Source: Cerioporus squamosus
Lineage: Eukaryota; Basidiomycota; Agaricomycetes; Polyporales; Polyporaceae
Assembly (NCBI GenBank): GCA_022592435.1
Contig: JABYQS010000469.1
Coordinates: 1-21,470 of the forward strand
DNA length: 21,470 nt
Reading direction: 5' to 3'
Shown: one piece after another, positions 9,948 through 19,281 of the stretch
How positions within the stretch are numbered: the first letter of the stretch is position 1
How the letters are laid out: the number at the start of each line of letters is the position of its first letter
Position numbers and translations under genes: made by a program
Notes under the pieces: generated by a model
Seen by the model: the letters and a program-made list of their open reading frames with translations, nothing else
Told to the model about the DNA's origin: nothing
The model's database searches: none

Positions 9948-11648
9948 CTAACGGATCATGCAGCTCGAAGTCTCGAGCAAGCTGCGCTGCTTCGGCTCCT
10001 TGAACTTGCCCCAGACGTCCCAGACCTTCAGCTGCGACTCCTCGGGCACAGCGAGAACGATCCGCTGGCCATTCGGGCTCAGCACGCTCCCCGCGACGTT
10101 CTTCTGTGCGGCCGAGACCGTCGTCACATGGCGCATCATCGGGAACTGGTGGACGACGATCGAGTTGGCGATGCGGGACTTGAGAGGCTCCGCGCTGTAG
10201 AGCGAGGGGACCTCGGTGGACTTGCCGGCGCCATGAGTAGACAGCAGCTCGTTGATGTGCGGCGAGAAGTGAAGGGAGGTGACTTGGGCGTCGAGCTCGA
10301 GCTTCGTGGGACGCTCCGGGTTGCGAACGGACGAATCGCCGTCGTTCGACAGGTCCCACACGCGGATCGTTCCACTGCCGTCGGGTGCGGAGTCTCCGGA
10401 CACGAGGTACTTCCCAAACCACGGGCACCATGCAAGGGCCTGCGCACGGTCTGGCATGAACGGAGGCACGGAGCAGGACGAAGAGGGAACGCACCGTGAT
10501 TGCGCCGACGTGTTGCATCTTGCGACGGCGTTGCACCATCTCGCCGACCTCGAGTGGCGTCTTGAACTTCCGGATGTCCCACACTAGAATGAGGCCGTTC
10601 TGGTCGCCGCTGGAGACGAGGTTACCGTCGCGGCTCCACGCCAGCGCGGTGACCCGTCCCTGGTGCCGTGTGACCTTCTTCGCCTGGTCTTTCATCTTGG
10701 CCGAGTCGTTCGTACGCGTGTCGTAGTGTCGAAGCGTCCCCTTCTCGTCGCCGATCGTCAAGAGAGCCGCATTGAAGGTCACCGCACTCGGGCCCTTCAT
10801 CTTCCACTGCTGGGTAACCTTCTTCGCGCCGAGGTCCCACAACTGCACATGCCCACTCGAGGTGGCGAGGACGGTCGCGTTCGGCTGGTCCTTCCCAGCG
10901 CACTCGACAAGCCGCAGGTTTCCCATGCTGTCGTTGAGCTTTGTGAGCTGCTGCGCCACGCCCTCCGTGTCGGTCATCGTCTTGTGGTACACACGGTTCC
11001 CACGGCCGAAGACAAGGGCGTTGGATTGCGACCACCCGAACGGCGAGCCGGCCGTAGCTTCGGCGGCGTCGACAGTAGCCGGAAGCGAATAGTCGATGGC
11101 GTTCACAGACTTGACGTTGTGGTAAGCGGAGTGCTCCTTGAACGTGGGCAGTTCGCCCGGGCCCATGGAGTCGCGCTTGCGCCGCAGGTCGCTGCTCGAG
11201 GCGCTCCGCATAAGCGCGTGCAGAGGGCCCTCGTCATCGACCGAAGTCATCGAGGATGCCCGAGAGATGGGTGTCGAGCGTATGAAAGACGCAGAGCTGC
11301 CAATACGTGGCCTGCGCGGGCTGGTGCGATCCAACCTTGCTGCGTCTTCGAGGAACGGAGTGCCCATGGACGATGGCACTCTCGAAGGGCCTGCCGAGGG
11401 CTACAGCGCATTCGCGGTCAGCGGAAACCACTTACGACGCGTCATAGAAGCTCCTCACCAAGCTCGTGGATGCTTCAGCACCGATAGACTGAGTGGAGAG
11501 CCGTCGAAGCCTCTTGTTCTCGCCTTCCTCGTTCGACTCGATGGACCTTGTCCGTTTTCTTCCCGGATGTTTTGTGATCAATCGCAGACAAACGGGAACG
11601 CTGCAAGTCGCCAGCTCACCTGAAGAAGGGACTGTTCCTCATCGACAT
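9948..11648 (-). CDS. Cdc20/Cdh1-like WD40 APC/C activator
   Basis: Activators of this family recruit substrates to the anaphase-promoting complex ubiquitin ligase. Exons 11648-11620, 11558-11459, 11400-10495 and 10439-9948 join in phase to 508 residues with introns of 61, 58 and 55 nt. The N-terminal ~130 residues are disordered and Ser/Arg-rich. A seven-bladed WD40 propeller follows, including NALVFGRGNRVY, VTALAWSRDGNLVSSGDQNGLILVWDIRK, ALAWCPWFGKYLVSGD, LHFSPHINELLSTHG and LSPNGQRIVLA. The protein ends in Met-Ile-Arg, the IR tail that docks activators on the APC/C. A classical C-box (DR-F/Y-I/L-P-x-R) is not seen; DRTSPRR at residues 67-73 keeps only D, R, P and R. Divergence suggests a specialised (for example meiotic Ama1/Mfr1-like) activator rather than the essential Cdc20, which is inference. 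A CT-rich stretch precedes the ATG. Confidence 0.8.
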
Positions 11649-11873
11649 GGTGTGGACGACTGAGGGTGGTGGTTGTAATGAGAGAAAGAGGAGGGGAAGA
11701 CGGAGGTCGTGGCTGGTCGTGGTCTTCAATGCGTAGCCTGTTATGGGTTCGACATTTTGGCGCGTGCCTCATGTGATCGCGAACACGGCGATCGCCGACA
11801 ATCACACACCATAACCGGCAGCTGGCGTCCGTCCTAATACTGGGCGACGCTCTTCAGCCTTGCGAGTTAAGAG
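11649..11873 (-). promoter_or_regulatory. Promoter region of the Cdc20-like gene, bounded by a MITE
   Basis: 225 bp between the ATG at 11648 and the transposable element. On the minus strand it contains a pyrimidine-rich block (about 11670-11705) next to the start. No TATA box is evident. Its short length means the MITE lies inside the likely upstream control region. Confidence 0.4.
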
Positions 11874-11876
11874 TAA
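11874..11876. repeat. Target-site duplication TAA, left
   Basis: TAA directly abuts the left terminal inverted repeat and is repeated at 12323-12325. A 3-bp TWA duplication is the hallmark of PIF/Harbinger insertion. Confidence 0.6.
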
Positions 11877-12016
11877 GGGCCTGTCCAGCTGCACCATTAT
11901 TAGCGTTAGCGCCGTTATTAACGAAAGTCCGATTATTACGGGCTTACCTACGCTCGGCGGGGTCTCGGCAGGCGTGCCAGTGTGACGGTGGGTTACATCG
12001 AGAGTTCGACTCCCCG
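11877..12016 (+). repeat. Left terminal inverted repeat of the MITE (140 bp)
   Basis: Matches the reverse complement of 12183-12322 at about 136 of 140 positions. Differences are at three sites near 11895-11903 and one near 11997. The high similarity suggests recent insertion or hairpin-based correction. Confidence 0.8.
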
Positions 12017-12182
12017 TCCCACCAGTAACTTCTCCTGTTTGGTTTTGTACTCTAAAAGCTGCTGTTTGCACTATTAATTTGCTCAAGTGCATGTTCATGG
12101 GCTTTTTACCTTCTAATACTATATCCAGGGACAGCTACAGGCCAGAAGAAATTTACAGCAGGAGAAGAAAACGCTGGTCGCT

Positions 12183-12322
12183 CGGGGAGTCGAACTCTCG
12201 ACGTAACCCACCGTCACACTGGCACGCCTGCCGAGACCCCGCCGAGCGTAGGTAAGCCCGTAATAATCGGACTTTCGTTAATAACGGCGCTAACACTAAT
12301 ATCGGTGCAGCTGGACAGGCCC
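12183..12322 (-). repeat. Right terminal inverted repeat of the MITE (140 bp)
   Basis: Inverted partner of 11877-12016; it ends exactly at the TAA that duplicates the one on the left. Confidence 0.8.
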
Positions 12323-12325
12323 TAA
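12323..12325. repeat. Target-site duplication TAA, right
   Basis: Direct repeat of 11874-11876, flanking the right end of the MITE. Confidence 0.6.
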
Positions 12326-13017
12326 GGTTGCTCAACCTGTTGGCATTACCGCTGCAGTGACGAGCACCCAAGACGCGTTGACCTCGATGTACAGCTCGTA
12401 CTGACGACTGGGAGATGTACCGGATAGGCTCGGAGCTTTGTGCCCATGCACTAAGCCTGTGAACTTGACTACAGTGAAGGTCAGAGGCAGGACTGCCGGA
12501 GGAAGGGGCGAGGGCGTAGCGGACGAGGCGCATGCCACCACCACCCTTTATACAATCCCTCGACTACTCCACTTTTTCCGTAGAAACAGTCTAATGTGAA
12601 CTTATGCCAGGACGACCGAGGACGTGCTCCCAAAGGGGACACATACGCGCAAGATCGAGGAATTCGTCCTTGCACCCGAAGACGAAACGAACCTTGCGGC
12701 GAACATACCTTATGAGATGCGAACAAGACCGGTTAATGCTGATAACCACAGTTCATGACATCAGGCGTCCTTCGACGCAAGTGCAAAGTGAAGCCGCTCA
12801 AGATTGCATGTTGAACCGTGCGTGCACGCTCCCGCTCGTGTGTACTGGCTTTCAAGTGGATTAGGAACAAAGTGTGGCACGTCCATATCCAACTAAGCGC
12901 AACACACAACTACGCGGGGTATACTACGAATAGCGACACGCAACGGCACGCCGTCGCGAACAGAAAGCATACTCCAGAGCACCTCTACAACCATGCAAGC
13001 CCCATAACTCCACCCGA
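12326..13017. other. Intergenic between the MITE and the GPI-protein gene
   Basis: About 690 bp, presumably the 3' flank of the minus-strand GPI-protein gene. Open frames here lack splice structure and family likeness. I see no RNA gene or repeat. Confidence 0.5.
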
Positions 13018-14489
13018 TCAGAGCGCGGCACCGAGGACCAGCGCGATTGCACCGACAGCGACACCAGCGATGCCAGTGTTAGCGAGGATGCTGCGAGAAG
13101 CACCGCTGTCCGAGGCCTGGCCAACAACACCGCCCGAGAGGCCGGCAGCGGCAGCGACGGCACCGCTGAGGAACGTGGAGCCGCAGGTCTTCTGGACGGC
13201 CTGGTAGAGGTCGGGCTGGCCGGCGAGGAGGGCGGACTGCGCGAGACCAGGCGCGTAGGGGGTGGACGACTCGAAGCTGATGTAGGACGTGATCACGCAC
13301 GCGTGCACTCCTGGCACAGCTTGTCGGAGGAGAGGTCGGGCTGGAGCATGAGGAAGAGGATGTTGTTGCTCGCGAACGTGGTTGCGTTCGGGGCAATGGC
13401 GGCGACCGCCTGTGCATCCGCACGGCGGGAGAGCGCGGAGGACGCAGCGGAAAGAGGGATGGAGATATATTTCGCGACGGTCGAAAGGACGCTCGTCGAC
13501 TGAGACGTGGTGTCCGCGATCTTGGTGAGGCAGTAGTTGTTGCTCTCGTCCTTGGCGCAAATAGCGTTCTTAAGGGGCGTGAGGGCGTAGAGAACGTCAT
13601 AAGAGCGGATCACGTCCTTGTTCGCGCTCGTCGTGAGCTCGTCATTGCAAGCCGTGTAGAAGTCTGCAAGCGCAGAGCGGATCGTGGAATCCGAGCACGA
13701 GCTGGCGGAGCACAGAGCGGCAAGCGCGGACTTCACGCCGGTGGCGGACGCGGACGAGGAGGCGGTGGAGTTCAGGCTGGGCGAGTACGCGCCAGTCGCG
13801 GTGATGACGGAGGAGGTGCAGCTCGCGAGGCTGGTATCGGAGTTGAGCTTGTTCAAGTAGGTCGAGCAGGAGGTGCTGATCCCGGACGGAATGAGCGAGG
13901 CCTAAACAGAAAGTCAGCCTTCATTCAGCAACAGGGCCAAAGATGTGCGCGCTCTGGACGAGCGAACCGCAACAAGAGGGAATGAGGAGCGATCCGAGGT
14001 TAGCGAGTAGCAGATGACTGCATGTATGCGGGCCCCTGAATAATGGGATATCATCTCTGCAACCTGCGCTAGGCGGTCTCACCAGCGACACCATGAACGA
14101 ACTCGACTCGATGTCGCGGCAATCATGTATGTGGTCTCCATCTGCGGCACGCATGCTGGCGCTGAGCTCACTTCGACTGCATACAGTCCGTCATCGTACT
14201 TTGCGCATGCAAGATTCGACTAAATTCCGCCAGACGTCGTGTACGCAGACCGTCTGAACTCAGCAACCGCATATATGCCGTTGTCCTGCGCATTTGAGCC
14301 CTTCCAGACCCATGTTGAATATGCCCATCTCCCCATGCAAGCCCAGGAGCGTCCGCACTTCTGCCTTCTCCCGCGATTTCTCTTCGCTTGTGCCCAAACT
14401 GATTGTCCTCAGTCCCGTAACAGGATGCAACTCACCGACTGGGCCAACGCGACCGATGCGAAGAGCGTGGCTGCTGCGATAGTCTTCAT
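13018..14489 (-). CDS. Secreted GPI-anchored protein (DUF7729-like), one frameshift
   Basis: Exon 1 (14489-14436) encodes MKTIAAATLFASVALAQS, a classical signal peptide. After a long 534-nt intron, exon 2 (13901-13018) encodes a Cys- and Ser-rich ectodomain starting ASLIPSGISTSCSTYLN. It includes the cysteine blocks LCSASSCSD, TACNDEL, AICAKDESNNYCL and KLCQECTR, then YISFESSTPYAPGLAQS, and ends in a small-residue site plus the hydrophobic tail ILANTGIAGVAVGAIALVLGAAL typical of a GPI signal. Reading to the end needs a one-base shift near 13297 (ECTRA to VITSYIS); with it the protein is about 312 residues. It resembles the cell-wall protein family annotated as DUF7729 in Agaricomycetes, recalled from memory. 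Function unknown; it is expected on the cell surface. Confidence 0.75.
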
Positions 14490-14885
14490 GGCGAAGAGAA
14501 TGGGAAGTGCAAAGAGCGGACGAGTTCTTTAAGGTCGACGACGACGACGGCGAAGGAGAAGATGGGGTGAGCGGGCGAGGTCAAAGGCGGGCAGACTGAG
14601 GGAACTTGTTCAGCGTCGCCAAGACAACATGTGCAAACAAATGTCTGGCTTGGCGCCCTCGGTCAAGATCGACCGTGGTGCCAGCCGCCCGGGCCTTGGC
14701 GGTCTAGACCAGGACGTGTACAAGTACTCCGACTCGAGTGCTGAAGTGTACTAACTACTCAACTACTTCAGATCTCAGAACTTGCTTGGTATACATGTAA
14801 CGGGCATACGGCAAGGTGATAGATATGCTTAGTACGACATACCGTGTAAGTACAAACATACGATGTTCCTTCCCATAATAGTATC
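14490..14885. other. Intergenic between cyanamide hydratase and GPI-protein genes
   Basis: 396 bp serving as promoter of the GPI-protein gene (to its right on this strand) and 3' flank of the hydratase gene. No gene or repeat seen. Confidence 0.5.
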
Positions 14886-15883
14886 TCAGTCGAACGGCCT
14901 CATAACCTCGTTCCCCCGGACATCCGTCGCAAAGTTGCTCTGCACGCCCGCCCTCCAGTTCGGCACCTCGAACGTCGACGTGTGGCACCACGGCTTCAGC
15001 GTGAGCTCCTTCTCGATCACACGGGCAAAATGCTCCGACCAGCCCTTGCGCGGGAACTTCGCGGTCGTCGTCTCGATCAGGCGAGGATGCACGAGATTTG
15101 CACGTCTGCGGAACCCCGTAAGTACGCGTCAATCGCTGCGGGATTTGTGAACGATACGCACAGCCCGACGTTGTCTGCGTGAGTTCGGGATCAGCGAGCA
15201 TACGAAGCCGGAGAGAAGCAGCGCGCTCACCAAGAATCGTTGCGAGCTGGAGGATCTGCCCCACCACAGTGATGTTTCCTCTACGAGAGACATCCTCAGC
15301 ACTCAGCTTCGCAAGGACGGGGCGAGCAACGAGCACCGCACCCTTTCACGAAGATATCCTGGTGCCTAATAATCGCATCGCACACACTGTCCGCCTCCGC
15401 CTCCGGCCCTCCGAGCTGGAGGATCAGGTCCCGCGCGACGATCGCGCCCTTGAACTCGAACGACATGTGCGTCGTCGCGAGGAACTTCTCCGCCGTCCCG
15501 ATGTCGTGCAGCAGGCACGAGAGCGCGTACGTCTCCACCGCCGTCGGCGTCTCCGCGTACCTCCACTCCGGGAAGTGCGTCTTCGCGAGCGCGGAGCCGT
15601 ACACGAAGACCCGGTTGCTGTGGTTGAACGTCTGCTCGTCGAGCACTTTCTGTGGGCTTCAGTCAGGCCGCCGCGCGGTGGAAAAGGCGAGTGAATGCGC
15701 TCGACGCACCTTGGCGAATGCGCACACTTCCCTCACCAGAGGGGTGTCAGGCAGGGGAAAGTCGTTTGCGACGAAGAGGTCTTGCTTCGGATTCGGGCCG
15801 GAGGCAGTCGGATGGTCCTTGAAGAGCACTTCGGGGTCGCGCGGGACGGGTGCGAATCCGTACAACTCCCAGTCTTGAGACAT
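14886..15883 (-). CDS. HD-domain cyanamide hydratase-like enzyme
   Basis: Cyanamide hydratases (yeast Ddi2/Ddi3, Myrothecium Cah) hydrate cyanamide to urea using a metal-binding HD fold. Five exons (15883-15710, 15649-15342, 15280-15231, 15174-15162, 15105-14886) splice in phase to 254 residues. Visible family features are: an N-terminal MSQDWELYGFAPVPRD; NHSNRVFVYG with the first metal-site His; LSCLLHDIGTAEKF with the HD pair; SFEFKGAIVA; IIRHQD; GNITVVGQILQLATILDNVG; LVHPRLIE; PRKGW; and KPWCHTS. All catalytic-type residues seem present and no indel is needed. Exon 4 is only 13 nt but is required to build the conserved LDNVG block. The physiological substrate in basidiomycetes is not established; detoxification of cyanamide or an analogue is inference. 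Confidence 0.88.
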
Positions 15884-16390
15884 TGCGTGTATTCCGACGT
15901 TCCCTATAGCAGGGAGAGTTGAGATGGGCGCTATGGTATCAGCTCTAAGCCCACGCTCTTTATAGTTCGAACTTGAGAGCCTGAGACGCGCCAACGGGCT
16001 GCGCACGGCTTTCGCAATTGGCAGAAGAAGTGCGAAGTCGGGGTCATGAGTGCGGTTACACGGCGTCCTGACAAAGCTATAAGTGAGAACGTCATCGTCA
16101 CATGCATGAAGCCTGCGAAGCTTACGAACGCACCCATGCACACCTGGACAGAGACATCTTGCAGGCTGCGATTGTGTCGTTCAAGGGCCGTTGCGGATGG
16201 TGGCAAATCGCGATGTCAGACGGACGCCGACAGGGCCGTGCAAAAAGCGAACGAAGGGATGAAACGTGAACACTACAATGGACTTCTAGTAGATCGTTAC
16301 AACATGACGATATGCTTCTCTTGACTTCCCATACACCAAAGCAATACATCCTACCAAACACCCGAAGAGATGATACACAAGACGAAGCGA
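15884..16390. other. Intergenic between eEF1B 3' end and hydratase promoter
   Basis: About 507 bp. The side nearest 15884 should be the promoter of the hydratase gene; the other side is eEF1B 3' UTR. No gene, RNA or repeat recognised. Confidence 0.5.
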
Positions 16391-17477
16391 TCAGAGCTCT
16401 GTGAGATATCCGTCAGCACTCTATCCGGGCCTATGGAAGATGAAGCAACGTACTCTGCATAGCGACAACGTCGGAGCTCTGGACGTAATCCTCGAACTCG
16501 GCGACCTTGTCCTGGAGGTCCTCCAAAGACACCAGCTCATCCTCTGAAAGCGCAACCCAGTGAGCGACGATAGCTTCGGATAATAGAGATAGTACGATAG
16601 TACGTACCGACGACGAGAGTGATCTGGAGCTTCCTGATACCGTAACCGATGGGAACGAGCTTGCTCGCACCCCAGACGAGACCCGGCATCTCGATGGAGC
16701 GGACGGCCTTTTCGAGCTCGGCCATGTCGGTGGTGTCATCCCAGGGCTTGACGTCGAAGGTGACGACAGACTACGTGCAAGAAGTCAACATCGTATTCCG
16801 AAAATGCATGCATACATGGACGAGACATATGGTACATGCGACGTAGGGTGCACAACGAAGGTAAGGAAGGTAGACGAACCTTGGCAATGGTCTTGGGCTT
16901 GTTAGCCTTCTTCGCGTTGTAGGCAGCGACACGCTCAGCCTTCAGACGCTCAGCCTCAGCATCCTCCTCCTCGTCGTCGGAGCCGAAGAGATCGACTTCA
17001 TCGTCGTCCTCCTCAGCCTTGGCGGGGGCAGCGGCAGCCTCGGAGCCGCCGAGGAAGGCCTCACCGGCCTGGCTAGAGCCAGAGAGCGAGCTGAACTCGG
17101 GCTCATAGGACTTGATGTGGGAGTACCAGCGAGCGACGGAGGGATAGGCAGTCGCGTCGGGGGCCGAGGAGATGGCCTTGAAGACGGCAACATCCGCCTG
17201 CGAGGGAGTGTACCTGCGCAATGCACATGTAAGGATCAACGCGTTCAAAAATTCACGGCGATGATGGAAGTATAAGATCAGAAAGCTAGGTAGATAGTTG
17301 TCGGCATACTTGAGCAGCGGTGTCTAGTCGCTTCTTGGAAACACGGACCATAGCGTTGTGTTCATCATGTCCAACGTCCTCGGACGCTAAATCGACCTGT
17401 AAAACGAGAAGTACTCACCCCTCAACGTAAGAGCGGGTCTTGAGGTGGGACTCGAGCTTGGCAAGGTTGGCAGACAT
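16391..17477 (-). CDS. EFB1: Translation elongation factor eEF1B (guanine-nucleotide exchange subunit, EF-1 beta)
   Basis: This factor exchanges GDP for GTP on eEF1A in the cytosol during translation elongation. Exons 17477-17419, 17213-16880, 16770-16608, 16543-16454 and 16398-16391 give 217 residues in an unbroken frame, normal for the family. The N-terminal GST-C-like region starts [20 protein letters not shown]. An acidic linker follows with [18 protein letters not shown], the casein-kinase-type signature of eEF1B. The catalytic C-terminal domain contains [37 protein letters not shown] and [14 protein letters not shown]. The final coding exon is just 8 nt. Intron 1 (17418-17214, 205 nt, the longest here) carries a U18-type snoRNA. 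A CT-rich leader precedes the ATG, as expected for a highly expressed gene, and the gene diverges from the deaminase. Confidence 0.97.
17273..17373 (-). ncRNA. snR18/SNORD18-like: U18-type box C/D snoRNA in eEF1B intron 1
   Basis: Within eEF1B intron 1, on the sense strand, there is a C box ATGATGA (17368-17362), the guide ATGGTCCGTGTTTC (17351-17338) and a D box CTGA (17281-17278), 91 nt from C to D. The guide is complementary to the conserved large-subunit rRNA segment GAAACACGGACCA, which U18 targets for 2'-O-methylation. In Saccharomyces, snR18 is also encoded in the EFB1 intron. The D' box after the guide is degenerate and I could not find a clear terminal stem next to boxes C and D, so the ends are approximate. 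Confidence 0.8.
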
Positions 17478-17816
17478 CGTTGAGAGTGGAAGTTTTGGTG
17501 GGAGGAGGAGAGATCGATGGCAGTCCTGCAGAAACGAAGCGCGCATTAAGACGCGAATTTTATGAGGTCCCGTGACGTGGTTCAGGGCAGGCAGGTCGGG
17601 ACTCAGTATTTTATGCTGTCATCGCTTCTCTCCATCGTTGCAGGTTACTTGCTCTCCTGAACCCATCTATCATTTTGCTCTTCGCCCCTACATCGATAGC
17701 GAATATTCCCGATACTTACAGGTAAGTCGATTCGTAAAGGTTGTTCTGCCGCATTCGTGCTCACACCTGTCGTGCCCCGCAGTGCCCTCCTGTTCGAGTC
17801 ATCTCTTTCATACATC
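17478..17816. promoter_or_regulatory. Shared divergent promoter, eEF1B / deaminase
   Basis: 339 bp separate the two start codons. The eEF1B side shows a C/T-rich leader (minus strand, about 17478-17515). A TGACGTGG word occurs at about 17573. No TATA box is obvious. Both leaders and any core elements must fit within this span. Confidence 0.6.
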
Positions 17817-18809
17817 ATGAACAAGACCCAGTATTATCTCTCTCAGTGTGCCGAGGCGGCGTCGAAGAGTCCGATGTGCTTTACGTTGGGCGCGATCATG
17901 GTTAAGGGAGGCAAGGTCATATCGTCGGGCTACAACCATCACCGGCCGCACTACGACGGCGCGGAGGTGAGGACGCATGGCCATCGTAAGGTACGGCTCC
18001 ATCATGTCTTCTCTACTCTTGCAAAATCGCCTCGTGCTGAGGACGATGTGAAGCCGGTCTCCATGCACGCGGAGATGCACGCCATCTTCAGTTTGACTGG
18101 CATGTCTCCTTCGTTCAAGACGCAGGTTCAAGGCATGGAGCGTCGGGTCTCACCGGCCACACCTCCAAAACCACATACAACAAAAGGGCCAAAAGGGACT
18201 GCGGGCCCTGAGGGACACTTCTCGGGGCCCACCGCCGCCGCCACCGTCATCGAATCCGAGTGCGACGCTCAGTTCGTTACCTTCGCCAGCCAGCTCTAAG
18301 CGGCCGAAGCGCAAGAGCAAGCGCAGGCGGCGCAGCTCGAGTCGAAGCCGATCGCCATCCGTACGCTCCGGAGGTGGCAGCTACAGCGACGGGGAGAGCG
18401 GCAGTGGCGAGAGTCGTCCCTCTTCATCACACGGCCCGCCAGATCGCGACACATCGTGCAATACGAACACGAACACTGCGACCCGTCTGAAGGATGGAGA
18501 TCGGGGTTGGGACGCACGTCGCCGGGACCCGCGCGCGAACGGCGCGGATCTATATGTCGCGCGGTTCACCAAGAACGGCATGGGCAGCGCCAAGCCGTGC
18601 TGGAGGTGCATAGAGTGGTGTCGGTGGGCGGGGGTCAAGCGCATTTTCCACTGGGATGCGGACGAAGGGAGATTCATAGTCGTCAAGGTGAACGATGCCC
18701 AGAGCGGACAGTACGAGACTCACGCCGATATACGTCTCTTTGCTGGACTGGTAAGTCTCCTGATTCTTCATGCCATCGTCATGCGCTTACACTCGTGTAG
18801 AGCTGGTGA
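17817..18809 (+). CDS. Cytidine/dCMP-type deaminase with RS-rich insertion
   Basis: Zinc-dependent deaminase fold; substrate not determined. Exons 17817-17990, 18054-18125, 18187-18750 and 18801-18809 give 272 residues in frame. Residues 1-57 contain SPMCFTLGAIMVKGGKVISS and the GYNHHRPHYDG block. HAEMHAI (His63, Glu65) supplies the first zinc ligand and the catalytic Glu, and PCWRC (Cys220, Cys223) the other two ligands, followed by EWCRWAGVKRIFHW and the ending RLFAGLSW. About 153 residues separate the two motifs, far more than the few tens usual in this fold. The insertion holds a Pro-rich run, KRPKRKSKRRRRSSSRSRSR and a Ser/Asn/Thr-rich part. Intron 1 (63 nt) is frame-neutral. Intron 2 (18126-18186) has a weak donor and was chosen because it restores frame; an indel is the alternative. 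Confidence 0.8.
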
Positions 18810-19281
18810 CATCCTGATATGGACAGTATCGAACAGTAGGATCGCCGTTTCGTGCTGTGACGTTCGTCCGGACACCCGTAGGTTCCTGGCACCCCGACAA
18901 CTGCTCCCCGTCCCTCTCTATGGACGACTGGAGTTACTAATGCGGGGAAGAGCAAGTTTCGTTGGAGGAGGCATTAATTCAGCCATGGGATAGTTCCGTT
19001 GTCTCTTGGTTTTACTAGATGTCTTACACAAGTCTTACATCCCGAGGTCGTGGTTAGTACTTCCCCCATGCGTCCTTCTGTGTTCGAAATGCCGCTTGTA
19101 ATGCATATCCTGATTACTGGAGTTCATGTTGCGATCTTTGGTTCCGCCCTCAAGCTTAGTTGGTCAGACAGGAAGCGATGCAAATATTTGAGACACAGTC
19201 GAGTTCAAGTAACACGACAGTGACGACACAGAGATGATGATACAAACGTCCAAGGACAAAACTAGAAGGCGCCTGAATGCA
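18810..19281. other. Tail-to-tail intergenic region
   Basis: About 470 bp between the deaminase stop and the putative end of the FunK1 gene. It should hold both 3' UTRs. No gene or repeat recognised. Confidence 0.5.

Larger units (their letters stand above)
11877..12322. mobile_element. Fold-back MITE, PIF/Harbinger (Tourist)-like
   Basis: A 446-bp element whose first 140 bp (11877-12016) and last 140 bp (12183-12322) are inverted copies with only four mismatches by hand alignment, around a 166-bp centre. Ends read GGGCCTGTCCAGC... and its complement, and both sides carry TAA. Non-coding and without transposase, it must have been mobilised in trans. A further 9-bp inverted pair (CTTCTCCTG / CAGGAGAAG) extends the fold inside the loop. 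If transcribed it would form a near-perfect hairpin of about 140 bp. Class assignment rests on the TSD and GGG-starting termini. Confidence 0.75.

Noticed and set aside
11234..11431. Alternative frame/exon upstream of the Cdc20-like WD40 exon and an ATG start at 11445
   Set aside because: The 11558-11459 exon joined by a 58-nt intron ending at 11401 keeps phase 0 with the conserved frame. The alternatives lead to a stop or break the frame.
10663..11487. 274-codon plus-strand open frame
   Set aside because: Antisense to the WD40 coding exon of the Cdc20-like gene.
11952..12023. tRNA-like segment (GAGTTCGACTCC resembles a pol III B box) inside the MITE arms
   Set aside because: Fitting a cloverleaf fails: the T stem, anticodon stem and acceptor do not pair, and no A box is found at the right distance.
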